Assembly: GCF_001730315.1 (NCBI RefSeq)
Contig: NZ_MIKC01000038.1
Location: 62,001 to 126,000 of the forward strand
DNA length: 64,000 nt
Direction: 5' to 3'
Source: Enterococcus ureilyticus
GTDB lineage: Bacteria; Bacillota; Bacilli; Lactobacillales; Enterococcaceae
Each line of letters opens with the position of its first letter. Positions within the stretch are counted from its first letter, which is position 1. This document shows positions 10,413 to 19,832 of the stretch, piece after piece. A model generated the notes under the pieces. It saw only the letters and a program-made list of their open reading frames with translations. It was not told the DNA's origin and ran no database searches. A program made the translations under genes and the position numbers.

Positions 10413-10443
10413 ATCATAGTTTGTGGGAATGTTCCCATGTCAA
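10413..10443 (-). promoter_or_regulatory. Promoter of GH4 gene with operator 1 inside the spacer
   Basis: On the minus strand TTGACA (10443-10438) and TATGAT (10418-10413) are separated by 19 bases. A perfect palindrome, TGGGAA-TG-TTCCCA (10424-10437), fills the spacer and directly abuts the -35. Binding there would block RNA polymerase, so this is the best candidate for the LacI-family operator. Confidence 0.6.
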
Positions 10444-10464
10444 GCTCTTTTTTTCGATTTTTTA

Positions 10465-10473
10465 TGTTATACT
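10465..10473 (+). promoter_or_regulatory. Extended -10 promoter of the LacI-family gene
   Basis: TG-T-TATACT (10465-10473) is an extended -10 element 58 bases before the regulator start. No clear -35 is seen. Confidence 0.45.
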
Positions 10474-10530
10474 TTATAAGGAAAGAAATTGTCACTCTAC
10501 TCTGTCCATTTTAATTAGTGAGGTGTTGAA

Positions 10531-11514
10531 ATGACTACAATTATTGATGTCGCTAAACAAGCGCAAGTTTCTAAATCAACAGTTTCGAGAGTGATTTCTG
10601 GTAATGGATATGTTAGCCAAGAAAGTCGAGAAAAAGTACTAGACGCAATGGAAGCGCTAGCATATTCTCCTAATTTGATTGCTCGAAATCTACAAAGCGG
10701 TGAAACCAAAACCATCGGCTTTCTCGCACATGGTTTTATCGATCCTTTAGGCATTTTTCTCGAAAGTTTTATTTCCATTGCTAAAAAATATAACTATTAT
10801 GTAACCTTATACTTTACTGGTAGTGATAAGAAGAAAGAAATCGAAGCGTTGAATCAAATGAAATACAAACAACTCGATGGCCTTTTTATATTAACCAGAG
10901 CAAACAAGTGGGAAATAATCGAACCATACAGCATTTATGGGCCGATTGCTACCTGGCACCGCATCGATTCGGAAAGAATCTACTCTTCTTACGTTGATCA
11001 TTATTCTGGCTATCTACGCTCTTTAGATTATCTTTTTCAAAGAGGATATCGCTCAATTGGTCACGTCTTAGGCAATTACGAAAATCTAAATACAAAAGCA
11101 CGCATAAAAGCAATTGATGATTTCCATCAAACGAAAAATCTTTCTTTCAACGATGAATGGATTTTTTATGATAAATCAAGATTGGACAATGGCCTAAGCA
11201 TTGCTCAACGCTGGCATAACATGACTGAAAAAACAGATGCTATGGCCTTTTATACGGATTCAGTCGCCGCAGGTTTTATTTCCGAGCTTCAAAACTTAGG
11301 CTATTCAGTTCCAGAAGATGTCGCTGTAATTGGCTTTGATAATAGTGAAATCAGTCGTCTGATGCATATCACAACAGTAGATTATTCGATAAAACGACAA
11401 GCTGAAAATTCGTTTATTTATATTCATAATCAATTGAATCAGGAGAAAATTCCCGAACAAGAAATGAATGTTAAGTTAATTGAGCGGCAAACCGTTCCTT
11501 TACGTAAACTGTAA
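10531..11514 (+). CDS. LacI family transcriptional regulator
   Basis: This is a DNA-binding sugar-responsive regulator. The N-terminal helix-turn-helix (TIIDVAKQAQVSKSTVSRVI, residues 3-22) and hinge helix (YSPNLIARNLQSG) are typical, followed by a periplasmic-binding-protein-like effector domain ending near residue 320 (DVAVIGFDNSEISRLM). The total length of 327 residues is normal. The start follows GTGAGGTG. It is divergent from the GH4 phospho-glucosidase and probably represses it through the palindromes at 10424-10437 and 10381-10396. The effector is unknown. Confidence 0.9.
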   Translation: MTTIIDVAKQAQVSKSTVSRVISGNGYVSQESREKVLDAMEALAYSPNLIARNLQSGETKTIGFLAHGFIDPLGIFLESFISIAKKYNYYVTLYFTGSDKKKEIEALNQMKYKQLDGLFILTRANKWEIIEPYSIYGPIATWHRIDSERIYSSYVDHYSGYLRSLDYLFQRGYRSIGHVLGNYENLNTKARIKAIDDFHQTKNLSFNDEWIFYDKSRLDNGLSIAQRWHNMTEKTDAMAFYTDSVAAGFISELQNLGYSVPEDVAVIGFDNSEISRLMHITTVDYSIKRQAENSFIYIHNQLNQEKIPEQEMNVKLIERQTVPLRKL

Positions 11515-11561
11515 AAAATGCTCTGAAACATAACTTTGTGTGTTATGTTTCAGAGCATTTT
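11515..11561. terminator. 20-bp perfect hairpin after the LacI gene
   Basis: The 20 bases at 11515-11534 are the exact inverse of 11542-11561, with a seven-base loop. It begins immediately after the regulator's stop codon. A-rich and T-rich flanks make it a terminator in both directions; the convergent gene is the exporter permease. Confidence 0.85.
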
Positions 11562-11625
11562 AGTTTAGCTAAATGATCCTAAAAAATCTCTACTTTTCTA
11601 AGTTAAGCTTTTTATTCAACTATAT

Positions 11626-12885
11626 TTATTTTTTACGTTCATTTCTTAAAATCGAAATAGATTGTTTCAATGATTTAAGTACGCCGCCTTCACTATAAAC
11701 CAGTACGTTAGATTTATACAGCTTCGCTGAAAACATTGTTAGTAACAGTCCGAAAACAACTAAAATCACTACAGAAATCATAGCTCCTGCTGTCGTGACT
11801 GTTTCACTTGCTAAACGAATTGGCATAATGAAAGAAGAAATCAATGGGATATAAGACGATACTTTAATCACAATATTTTGCGGATCTGTCGTTCCTAATG
11901 AAATCCCGATAAAATACCCGATCATTGCGATATAAATGATTGGCTGAACAGCTTTGGCTGTATCTTCGGGCTTGGATACCAATGACCCACATAAAGCTGC
12001 TAAAACTGAATAAACTAAGATTCCTAGCACGAAAAATGCTAAAGTGAAGTACAAGAAGCTTCCTAATATATTAGCGGATGAAAGTCCATCTAATAACCCT
12101 TTGACCATATCTAAATTCTTTAATTGCGTGTAACCAAGACCAATTGCCGCAGCATAAATTACAATTTGAGTAAGAGCCACTAAAATAACCCCTGTCAATT
12201 TGCCATAAAAATGAGTTTGGGCTTTGGTACTTGATAAGATGACTTCCATAATACGCGTTCCTTTTTCAGATGCGATCTCTTGGGCAATAATCGAAGCGTA
12301 GGTAATGATGATCACCCAAAGAATAATCGTTATCACAAAAGACATTGCCGACTGAATAGCTGTATTATCTTGTCCTGTCGTCATTTTTCCATCTTCATCA
12401 AAGCTAACTTTCGTTTTTTCAAAATTAGCAGGCTGGCTTAGGCTTGTCAATTGTTCGGGAGTCAAATTTAGCTTACTTGCATTCAATGAAGACTGAAGTC
12501 CATTGAGCATTTGTCCCATCATCAATTCAGTTGTTGTGCCTAAAGAAGATTCTGCATATAATTTCCCTTGAATCTGTTCTGTTTCAGTGTCTAATACCAG
12601 AAAAGCATCCAGCTCTTTGTTCTTCAATTGTTTTTCAGCCTCTTTTTGAGACGTAACAACTTTGAATGTATAATCATCAGTTTTTGATTTCGCTAACTGT
12701 TTAGATAATTCTTGATTATCTGAAACAAGACCAACTTTTGTATCTTCAGAAAAACCACCGGCTACCGAACCTGCAATATAAATAATGCCCATCACAATAA
12801 ATGGTACCAAAATCATAACGACAAAAGAAACTGATTTAACATTCTTTTTATAAACATCACTTGCTATAATCCAAAATTTACTCAT
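11626..12885 (-). CDS. ABC-2 type exporter permease (NatB/YhaP-like)
   Basis: This is the membrane subunit of a two-component ABC exporter. The start chosen is ATG 12885, which overlaps the end of the ATPase gene by eight bases and follows AGGTGAG; the frame is open to a GTG at 12894. One N-terminal membrane helix (VSFVVMILVPFIVMGIIYI) is followed by a roughly 130-residue extracytoplasmic domain, then five or six C-terminal helices. This is the plan of NatB-like ABC-2 permeases. The length of 419 residues matches. The substrate is unknown; sodium or peptides are possible by family. Confidence 0.88.
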   Translation of the reverse strand: MSKFWIIASDVYKKNVKSVSFVVMILVPFIVMGIIYIAGSVAGGFSEDTKVGLVSDNQELSKQLAKSKTDDYTFKVVTSQKEAEKQLKNKELDAFLVLDTETEQIQGKLYAESSLGTTTELMMGQMLNGLQSSLNASKLNLTPEQLTSLSQPANFEKTKVSFDEDGKMTTGQDNTAIQSAMSFVITIILWVIIITYASIIAQEIASEKGTRIMEVILSSTKAQTHFYGKLTGVILVALTQIVIYAAAIGLGYTQLKNLDMVKGLLDGLSSANILGSFLYFTLAFFVLGILVYSVLAALCGSLVSKPEDTAKAVQPIIYIAMIGYFIGISLGTTDPQNIVIKVSSYIPLISSFIMPIRLASETVTTAGAMISVVILVVFGLLLTMFSAKLYKSNVLVYSEGGVLKSLKQSISILRNERKK

Positions 12886-13777
12886 TTGGCTCACCTGCTT
12901 TCATCTTGAATATTTCTTCTAAGGTTGGTGGCTGTTGATTAAACATTGGAATATAACCAAATTGTGTTGCACGTGCAAAAATTTCTTCACCCGCTTTAGG
13001 GTCATTTAAAGTAATTTCAACAACACCGTCACTACGTTTTACTGCTGATTCTACACCGTTGATTCCTAAAATATCTTCTGGTGGTAATGGTGACTCCAAG
13101 AAAACTTTCGTACGTCCAAAGCTTTCCCGAATTTCATGGACTTTGCCGTTAAGAACCATTTTACCACTTCTCAACATTACAAGGTGATCACAAATCTTTT
13201 CAACATTGTCCATATTATGACTAGAAAAAATAACACATGAACCTTTTTCTTTCAATGCTATGATTCCATCTTTTAAAAGCTCTGCATTAACAGGGTCTAA
13301 TCCACTGAATGGTTCATCTAATATGACTAATTTTGGTTCATGGATTAGTGTTGCAATCAATTGGACTTTCTGCTGATTCCCTTTAGAAAGTGATTTGACT
13401 TTATCCGTTTTTTTCCCTTTGACTTTGAACTTTTCCATCCATTCATCAATTTTAGGCTCGATCTCCTTTTTGCTCTTTCCCCTTAGTTGAGCAAAATAGA
13501 GCAGTTGTTCTTGAATCGAAACTTTCGGATATAAGCCGCGTTCTTCAGGTAAATAGCCGATGTCATTATAATCCTTCCCGCTTAACTGATGACCATTCCA
13601 AAGTACAACGCCGCTATCTTGTGTTAAAAAATCCAAAATCAAACGAAAAGTTGTTGTTTTACCTGCGCCATTTTGGCCAATCAACCCAAGTATTTTGCCA
13701 TCTGGAATTTCAAACGACATATTATCTACGGCTGTATAATTCCCAAATGTTTTAACCAAATTCTTTACTTCTAACAT
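12878..13777 (-). CDS. ABC exporter ATP-binding protein (NatA/YhaQ-like)
   Basis: This is the cytoplasmic ATPase subunit of the exporter whose permease it overlaps. Walker A GQNGAGKT (34-41), signature LSKGNQQKVQL, Walker B LVILDEPFSGLDP and the H-loop SSHNM are all present. The C-terminal 80 residues after the ATPase core resemble the extension of YhaQ/NatA proteins. ATG 13777 follows AGGAGGAGAAAAA. It is the first gene of the two-gene operon. No regulator is adjacent in the same direction; the PadR gene upstream has its own unit. Confidence 0.92.
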   Translation of the reverse strand: MLEVKNLVKTFGNYTAVDNMSFEIPDGKILGLIGQNGAGKTTTFRLILDFLTQDSGVVLWNGHQLSGKDYNDIGYLPEERGLYPKVSIQEQLLYFAQLRGKSKKEIEPKIDEWMEKFKVKGKKTDKVKSLSKGNQQKVQLIATLIHEPKLVILDEPFSGLDPVNAELLKDGIIALKEKGSCVIFSSHNMDNVEKICDHLVMLRSGKMVLNGKVHEIRESFGRTKVFLESPLPPEDILGINGVESAVKRSDGVVEITLNDPKAGEEIFARATQFGYIPMFNQQPPTLEEIFKMKAGEPNE

Positions 13778-13894
13778 TTTTTCTCCTCCTGTTATTCAAT
13801 TTAAATCGACTTTTTTATATAAAAAGTAATTTACCTCTTTTATAGATCAATGTTTATTTTGATCTTTATCGAATCTTACCATGCCTCAGTATTT

Positions 13895-14584
13895 CTAAAA
13901 AGAATTCTTCAGCAAGATACTGATCAACACACCTATTATAAAACCGATCATTGCCAGAAACAGAGAATCTCTAACTATTTTTTGTCGTTTGGCAAATCGT
14001 TCTGGTTGATTGTAATATTTTGTACGATCACTATAAATAATTATTGAAAAAGCAACATTGATTGCCACTCCGATCGGTAATGCAATACATAACATCCCTA
14101 TAAAAGCAAGTAAAGTCCGAATACCTAAGCTAGATAAAAAATGCTCCTGTAATGTTTTCGTTAAAAATAGTAAAATAAGCAAACCTATCCCTAGTGGGAA
14201 ATAAAAAAGTGAACGAATTGATAACCAAATCCATTCTTTTTTCATACGAAGCCAATAACTTTCAGAATCCGAATAAATGGTTGGTGTATCACAATCAGCT
14301 TTAAAATAGAAATACTTTTTTTTATAATTTGCAATGTTTTCCCAACCAGCTTCTTGATAAATCACTAAATATTCAGACAATTCTTCTGGTAATCCATCAA
14401 AAAAATCAACTGAGAATGCTTTGTCTTCTGGCGTTCCCTTTTCAAACACAAGAAACCCGATATGACTCATTTTCTTGAAGTGCCATCCCTTACTTGCTTG
14501 TTTTTTCAAAAGCTGCATTTCCTTTTCAGGATAGAAGGCAATTCCCCTAGAAAAAATATATTTCTTCCCCTTAAACATGTTCAT
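13895..14584 (-). CDS. DUF2812 domain membrane protein
   Basis: DUF2812 proteins are membrane proteins of unknown role, commonly encoded next to a PadR regulator. The N-terminal half has the domain's aromatic motifs (ISRG-like IFSRGIAFYPEKEMQLL, KGWHFKKM, EAGWENIANYKKKYFYF). Three membrane helices follow (about 120-140, 148-175, 205-225). Its start overlaps the padR end by 14 bases, with AAGGAG seven bases upstream, so the two are translationally coupled. The function may be a membrane stress or antibiotic sensor by association only. Confidence 0.85.
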   Translation of the reverse strand: MNMFKGKKYIFSRGIAFYPEKEMQLLKKQASKGWHFKKMSHIGFLVFEKGTPEDKAFSVDFFDGLPEELSEYLVIYQEAGWENIANYKKKYFYFKADCDTPTIYSDSESYWLRMKKEWIWLSIRSLFYFPLGIGLLILLFLTKTLQEHFLSSLGIRTLLAFIGMLCIALPIGVAINVAFSIIIYSDRTKYYNQPERFAKRQKIVRDSLFLAMIGFIIGVLISILLKNSF

Positions 14585-14894
14585 TCATTTCTCCTTTTTC
14601 AGCTAACAGACAGTTTCCAGCTTGATAAAGAAGTTTGCGGCGCTCGATATCTATCTTTAAGATATGAAGCCCTTTGTCTGTAATCAAATACGTCTTCTTT
14701 CGTTCACTACTCTCCTTTAATGTAATAAACTCGTTTTTTTGTAATTTTTTTAAAATAGTATACATACTTGCCGGACCAATATTTACCTGTCCCTTTGTTA
14801 AAGCGTTGACTTCTTTCATGATAGCATAACCATGTTGAGGTTTTAATAGTGCTAGCAGAATCAAATAAGTGGAATCTGTCAGTGAATCTTCCAT
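14571..14894 (-). CDS. PadR family transcriptional regulator
   Basis: This is a winged-helix repressor of about 107 residues. The PadR core is clear: LTDSTYLILLALLKPQHGYAI, GPASMYTILKKLQKNEFI and a wing with SERKKTYLITDKG. It is short, with only a brief C-terminal helix for dimerisation, so it is the small subfamily-2 type. It heads a two-gene operon with the DUF2812 gene. Its promoter is overlapped by tandem palindromes at 14911-14942, which suggests autoregulation. Confidence 0.93.
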   Translation of the reverse strand: MEDSLTDSTYLILLALLKPQHGYAIMKEVNALTKGQVNIGPASMYTILKKLQKNEFITLKESSERKKTYLITDKGLHILKIDIERRKLLYQAGNCLLAEKGEMNEHV

Positions 14895-14910
14895 GATAAC
14901 TTACCCCTTT

Positions 14911-14942
14911 ATATCAGCTGGTGATATATCATCTAATGATAT
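14911..14942. promoter_or_regulatory. Tandem palindromes, probable PadR operator
   Basis: ATATCA-n5-TGATAT (14911-14927) and ATATCAT-CTA-ATGATAT (14926-14942) are back-to-back perfect dyads with a 15-base period. The second overlaps the -10 of the padR promoter. Confidence 0.7.
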
Positions 14943-14969
14943 AGTATCGTGAGTTCTGGACCATGTCAA
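14941..14969 (-). promoter_or_regulatory. padR promoter
   Basis: On the minus strand a perfect TTGACA (14969-14964), a 17-base spacer and TACTAT (14946-14941) form a strong SigA promoter. Confidence 0.8.
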
Positions 14970-15035
14970 ATTTTTTTTTGCAAACCGAGTCTTTTTACTT
15001 GACAAATAATATATGATTAAAATTAAATAAAAAGA

Positions 15036-15071
15036 AAAAAGCTAAAATTAATCATGATTTTTTAGCTTTTT
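15036..15071 (-). terminator. Terminator after uvrC
   Basis: AAAAAGCTAAAA (15036-15047) is the inverse of TTTTAGCTTTTT (15060-15071). The minus-strand tail is T-rich. It lies 22 bases past the uvrC stop. Confidence 0.8.
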
Positions 15072-15092
15072 ATTCCTATTTATCTAGTTATT

Positions 15093-16883
15093 TTAATTAA
15101 TATCCGTTTCTTCTTGATGTAAGTGATCATAGACATTTTTCGCGACATTTTTGGGTAACCCTGATGCTTTCAATTCGTCAATTGAAGCTGCTGAAATATT
15201 TTTCAGCGACTTAAATTGTCTCAAAAGCTCCTTCTTACGCTTTGGACCTAAGCCTTCAATGTCATCTAATCGGGAAGAAAAACTATTTTTACTTCGCAAT
15301 TGTCGATGGAATGTAATCGCAAACCGGTGAACTTCATCTTGAATACGTTGGAGTAAAAAGAATTCTTGCGAGTTCCTTTCCAAAGGAACAATGTTCAAAT
15401 CAGAACCGAAAAGCAATTCACTCGTCTTATGCTTATCATTTTTTGCTAAACCAGCGATAGGAATATCTAAGCCTAACTGGTTGTCTAACACTTCTTTAGC
15501 TGCATCAACTTGGCCTTTCCCACCATCGATGACAATCAAATCTGGAAAGGGTAAATTCTCTTTAAGCACACGTGAATAACGGCGATAGATTACCTCACGC
15601 ATCGAAGCATAGTCATCAGGTCCTTTAACAGTCTTGATTTTATATTTTCGATATTCTTTTTTATCTGGACGCCCATCGATGAAAACAACCATTGCTGAAA
15701 CCGGATCTGTTCCCATAATATTCGAGTTATCAAATGCTTCGATTCTAACAGGGGCAGGAATATTCATAGCATTCCCTAGTTTTTCAACAGCGCCGATCGT
15801 TCGCTCTTGTTTGCGCACGATTAAATCAAATTTTTCCTGCAAAGCAACTGTAGCATTTTTTCCAGCCAACTTTACTAGTTTCTTTTTTTCTCCTCGTTGA
15901 GGCTGTAACACTTTTGTCGAAAGCATGGCTTCCACACTCACTTTATCGATATTATCTGGAATCAACACTTCTCTAGGAATAAAGTGTTCATTTTCTTGAT
16001 AGAATTGTCCGATAAATGTTAAAAAATCTTCTTCTTCTTCATTGTAAAAAGGGAAGATAGAAACATCTCTTTCGATTAGCTTTCCTTGACGAATAAAAAA
16101 TACTTGTACACACATCCAGCCTTTATCGACTGCATAACCGAAAACATCTCGGTCAACCAAGTCTGCATTTGTCATTTTTTGACGAGTCATTACCGTTTCA
16201 ATCGCTTTGATTTGATCACGGTATTCTGCAGCTTTTTCAAATTCCATCTTTTCAGCCGCTTCATCCATTTTTCTTTGAATTTCTTCTTGTATCACTGGAT
16301 GTCCACCATTTAGAAAACGTTTGATTTCCGCTACCATTTCAGTATAAGTTGATTTTGGAATATCAAATACGCAAGGCGCCAAACATTGCCCCATGTGATA
16401 ATATAGACAGACCTCTTTCGGCAAAACACGGCATTTTCTTAAAGGAAAAAGTCGATCTAACAAGCGTTTGGTTTCATTTGCTGCTCCTACATCTGGGTAT
16501 GGTCCAAAATATAAGGCTCTATCTTTTGATACTTTTCGAGTAATCAATAACCGTGGATAATCTTCATTTGTAATTTTAATAAAAGGATAGCTCTTATCAT
16601 CTTTCAACATGATATTATATTTCGGATCGTTTTTATGAATCAAATTGATTTCTAAAAGTAACGCCTCAATATTTGATTCAGTCACAATATATTCAAAATC
16701 CTCTATTTCACTAACTAACCTTTCCGTTTTTGTATCATGGCTACCTGTAAAATAGGAACGTACACGATTTTTTAGAACTTTAGCTTTTCCAACATAAATG
16801 ATCGTTCCATTTTTGTCCTTCATTAAATAACAACCTGGTTGGTCAGGAAGCAATGCTAATTTATTTTTGATTCTTTCGTTCAT
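15093..16883 (-). CDS. uvrC: Excinuclease ABC subunit C
   Basis: UvrC makes the dual incisions of nucleotide excision repair after UvrA/UvrB damage recognition. Domains in order are: GIY-YIG nuclease ([19 protein letters not shown] at the N terminus), the zinc-like Cys cluster ([21 protein letters not shown]), the UVR UvrB-binding motif ([12 protein letters not shown]), the RNase H-like 5' nuclease ([14 protein letters not shown]) and C-terminal helix-hairpin-helix ([16 protein letters not shown]). The ATG at 16883 is preceded by AAAGGAAG; an upstream ATG at 16898 lacks a site. Length is about 596 residues. It follows trxA, but a hairpin lies between them. Confidence 0.97.
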   Translation of the reverse strand: MNERIKNKLALLPDQPGCYLMKDKNGTIIYVGKAKVLKNRVRSYFTGSHDTKTERLVSEIEDFEYIVTESNIEALLLEINLIHKNDPKYNIMLKDDKSYPFIKITNEDYPRLLITRKVSKDRALYFGPYPDVGAANETKRLLDRLFPLRKCRVLPKEVCLYYHMGQCLAPCVFDIPKSTYTEMVAEIKRFLNGGHPVIQEEIQRKMDEAAEKMEFEKAAEYRDQIKAIETVMTRQKMTNADLVDRDVFGYAVDKGWMCVQVFFIRQGKLIERDVSIFPFYNEEEEDFLTFIGQFYQENEHFIPREVLIPDNIDKVSVEAMLSTKVLQPQRGEKKKLVKLAGKNATVALQEKFDLIVRKQERTIGAVEKLGNAMNIPAPVRIEAFDNSNIMGTDPVSAMVVFIDGRPDKKEYRKYKIKTVKGPDDYASMREVIYRRYSRVLKENLPFPDLIVIDGGKGQVDAAKEVLDNQLGLDIPIAGLAKNDKHKTSELLFGSDLNIVPLERNSQEFFLLQRIQDEVHRFAITFHRQLRSKNSFSSRLDDIEGLGPKRKKELLRQFKSLKNISAASIDELKASGLPKNVAKNVYDHLHQEETDIN

Positions 16884-16943
16884 AATACTTCCTTTCATGT
16901 TCTTTAATAGATTCCATTATACCATCTTCTCTATCCTTAGGCA

Positions 16944-16975
16944 TAAAAAATAGGATGAAGAAGGACTTCATCCTA
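16944..16975 (-). terminator. Terminator after trxA
   Basis: TAGGATGAAG (16951-16960) pairs perfectly with CTTCATCCTA (16966-16975). On the minus strand six T follow. It lies between trxA and uvrC. Confidence 0.8.
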
Positions 16976-16983
16976 AGAATTTA

Positions 16984-17298
16984 CTACATATGTTTTTCAA
17001 TTAAGGCACGTAATTGTTCTTTTGAGTGAACGCCTACCGCTTTTTCTACAACTTCTCCGTCTTTTTTCAAAAGAAGTGTTGGAATACTCATGATGCCAAA
17101 TGAAGCTGGTGTTTCCGGATTTTCATCTACATCCATTTTAGCAATTTTCACTTCACTCTCATCATATTCTTCACTTAATTGTTCCAAAATTGGCGATTGC
17201 ATGCGACAAGGACCACACCATGTTGCCCAAAAATCGATCAAAACAAGACCACTATCTGTTTCAGTTGAAAAATCTTTATCTGTAATTACTTGTGTCAT
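16984..17298 (-). CDS. trxA: Thioredoxin
   Basis: This small cytoplasmic disulfide reductase has the active site WATWCGPC with Cys 28 and Cys 31, the buried Asp of VLIDFWA and the cis-Pro loop SIPTLLL. Its length of 104 residues is standard. The start follows GTAGGAGG. It lies downstream of mutS2 in the conserved zapA-cvpA-mutS2-trxA order and probably shares that transcript, ending at the hairpin at 16944-16975. Confidence 0.97.
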   Translation of the reverse strand: MTQVITDKDFSTETDSGLVLIDFWATWCGPCRMQSPILEQLSEEYDESEVKIAKMDVDENPETPASFGIMSIPTLLLKKDGEVVEKAVGVHSKEQLRALIEKHM

Positions 17299-17387
17299 CT
17301 TATAGACCTCCTACTTCTTATATCTGAATTAATTATATCACTTGATAGCTTATTCGACTAGTTTTCTGCTTACTAAAGGTAAGCAAC

Positions 17388-19754
17388 CTATTTAAATTTA
17401 ACGATCGTAGCTCCGTTGCCTCCTTGGTTTCCTGGAGCAAACTCATAACTACTCACACTACGATGATTCTTCAAATAATCAGTGATACCAGTTCGTAAAG
17501 CTCCAGTTCCCTTACCATGAACGATTGTTACTTGAGGATAACCGGCTAAAATTGCAGCATCTAAGTATTGGTCTACTTCTGCTAACGCTTCTTCATAACG
17601 CTTTCCACGTAAATCTAATTGATTCGCTACATGGCTACTTTCACTAGAACGAATAGCCGTCACTCGTTGCAGTGGCTCCTTTTCTGGAGCAACAGGTGTC
17701 ATATCACTTTCAGCAACAGACATTTTTAAAATACCTAATTGTACTTGCCATTCATGGTCACTAGACTTACGAATCAAGGTTCCACGTTGACCAAAAGTAT
17801 TGACGATCACTTCATCACCTGATTTTAATTTCTTTTGTTCTTTGGCTTTTTTCAACACTTTATTTTTTTCTAAATGGTTTTCTTCTTGATGAAGCTGTGA
17901 CAATTTTGACTTGGCATCGATCAGTTGATGTTCTTTCACACCCCCTTGATTTCCACCTGCCAACTGCATTTTACGAATATCAGAGATGATGTCACTGGCT
18001 TTTTCTTCTGCTTGGGAAACAAGTTCATTCGCTTTTTGACGTGCTTTGGCCATTTCTTTTTCACGTTCATCAAAAAAGTATCCGTAAGCTTCTTTTAGTT
18101 CTCTATATAGTCGCTCAGCTTCGTCAACATAATGACGCACTTCTAAATATTCCGTTTCCGCCATCTTACGGCGATTTTCCAAATCAGCAATCATTTCATT
18201 GAGATCTTGACTCTCGCCATCCATAATATGTTTTGCTTCATCAATAATTGATGTATCCAAGCCTAAGCGTTTAGAAATTTCAAAGGCGTTACTTCTCCCT
18301 GGAACACCAATCAATAAGCGATACGTTGGACTTAATGTATCCACATCAAATTCCATACTAGCATTGATTGTACCTGCACGATTGTACCCATATACTTTTA
18401 ATTCAGGATAATGCGTAGTTGCCATCACGTAGGCACTTTTACTACCTAACGCGTCTAAAATTGAAATTGCTAATGCCGCTCCTTCTTGAGGATCAGTTCC
18501 TGCACCTAATTCATCAAACAACACTAAACTGTGGCTATCAACTTTTTTCAATACATCAACAATATTCGTCATGTGAGAAGAAAAGGTACTTAAACTTTGC
18601 TCAATAGATTGCTCATCGCCAATATCAGCAAAAACTTCAGCAAATATGCCCATTTGACTTTCTTCCCCCGCTGGTATTGGTAAACCCGATTGTCCCATCA
18701 ACTGAAGCAGACCTAGTGTTTTAAGCGTAATTGTCTTACCACCTGTATTAGGTCCTGTAATGACGACAGCCTGATATTCCTTTCCAATAGTGATATCATT
18801 TGGAACAGCTTTGTCTTGATCTAAAAGGGGATGTCTCGCTTGTTTGAAATAGATCTGATTCTCTTCACTGATTTTCGGAACAACGGCTTTTAATTCCTTA
18901 CCAAAACGGGCTTTGGCATTTATAAAATCTAATTTTCCTATAACATTTGCATTGTGCAGAATATCATTGCGATGAGGTACTAATTCAGCTGATAACTCAG
19001 ATAAAATACGCTCGATTTCATTTCGTTCAGCAATTTGATGTTGACGTAAACGATTGTTTAAATCCACAATTTGTTTTGGCTCAACGAAAAGCGTTTGACC
19101 AGAAGCACTTTGATCATGGATTACGCCGCCAAAAACACTTTTATATTCTTGTTTAACAGGTATAACGTAGCGTTCGTTTCGCATAGTCACGATCGCGTCA
19201 CTTAGATATTTAGCATTTTTCCCTCTAACTATCCCATCCAATTGCTCACGGATTGTCTGTTCACTTCTACGAATATTATTACGAATTATTTTTAATTCTG
19301 GAGAAGCTTCATCCGTTACACGGCCATCTTCATCGATCGACTCTTTCAATCTGCGACTAAGCTCTGGTAGCACAATCAATTGCTCAATCCAAGCATAGAG
19401 TCTCAGTAATTCAATTTCGCTATCCTCTAAATCGTTAAAGAAACCAATAACCTCAGAAGTCGTTGATAGTACACGACCAATCTGAGCAAGCTCAACACCA
19501 TTCAAATCAGCGCCAATTTCAATTCGTTTCATGTGAGGACGAATATTCTCCAACTTAGGAATAGGGATTCCACCACGTAAACGTTGGAGTGTCAAGCCGT
19601 CTTCTGTTTCCTCCAGCCATGCTTGAATACGAGTAGCATCATTTATTGGCACTAACTGCTCAATTTCTTCTAAGCCTTGAGCTGTAACAATATATTGAGA
19701 GAGCAACTGTTTGACCTTGTCAAAGCCTAATGTTGTTAAAATACGTGTATTCAT
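17388..19754 (-). CDS. mutS2: MutS2 (RqcU) ATPase/Smr endonuclease
   Basis: MutS2 lacks the mismatch-recognition domains of MutS. In Firmicutes it has been linked to suppression of recombination and to rescue of collided ribosomes. The clamp/lever coiled coils come first, then the ATPase with Walker A GPNTGGKT (334-341), Walker B VLFDELGAGTDP, a long charged coiled coil (about 510-640), a KOW-like segment (LKSGDEVIVNTFGQRGTLI) and the C-terminal Smr domain (LDLRGKRYEEA to HGKGTGALR). The length of 788 residues is normal. It follows cvpA. Confidence 0.96.
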   Translation of the reverse strand: MNTRILTTLGFDKVKQLLSQYIVTAQGLEEIEQLVPINDATRIQAWLEETEDGLTLQRLRGGIPIPKLENIRPHMKRIEIGADLNGVELAQIGRVLSTTSEVIGFFNDLEDSEIELLRLYAWIEQLIVLPELSRRLKESIDEDGRVTDEASPELKIIRNNIRRSEQTIREQLDGIVRGKNAKYLSDAIVTMRNERYVIPVKQEYKSVFGGVIHDQSASGQTLFVEPKQIVDLNNRLRQHQIAERNEIERILSELSAELVPHRNDILHNANVIGKLDFINAKARFGKELKAVVPKISEENQIYFKQARHPLLDQDKAVPNDITIGKEYQAVVITGPNTGGKTITLKTLGLLQLMGQSGLPIPAGEESQMGIFAEVFADIGDEQSIEQSLSTFSSHMTNIVDVLKKVDSHSLVLFDELGAGTDPQEGAALAISILDALGSKSAYVMATTHYPELKVYGYNRAGTINASMEFDVDTLSPTYRLLIGVPGRSNAFEISKRLGLDTSIIDEAKHIMDGESQDLNEMIADLENRRKMAETEYLEVRHYVDEAERLYRELKEAYGYFFDEREKEMAKARQKANELVSQAEEKASDIISDIRKMQLAGGNQGGVKEHQLIDAKSKLSQLHQEENHLEKNKVLKKAKEQKKLKSGDEVIVNTFGQRGTLIRKSSDHEWQVQLGILKMSVAESDMTPVAPEKEPLQRVTAIRSSESSHVANQLDLRGKRYEEALAEVDQYLDAAILAGYPQVTIVHGKGTGALRTGITDYLKNHRSVSSYEFAPGNQGGNGATIVKFK

Positions 19755-19832
19755 TTTTTCACCTTCTGTTCTTGTAAGACTTGGAACGAGTCATTACGGC
19801 TCAACTGTTTTGTCTGCTGAGCTGATATCTTT

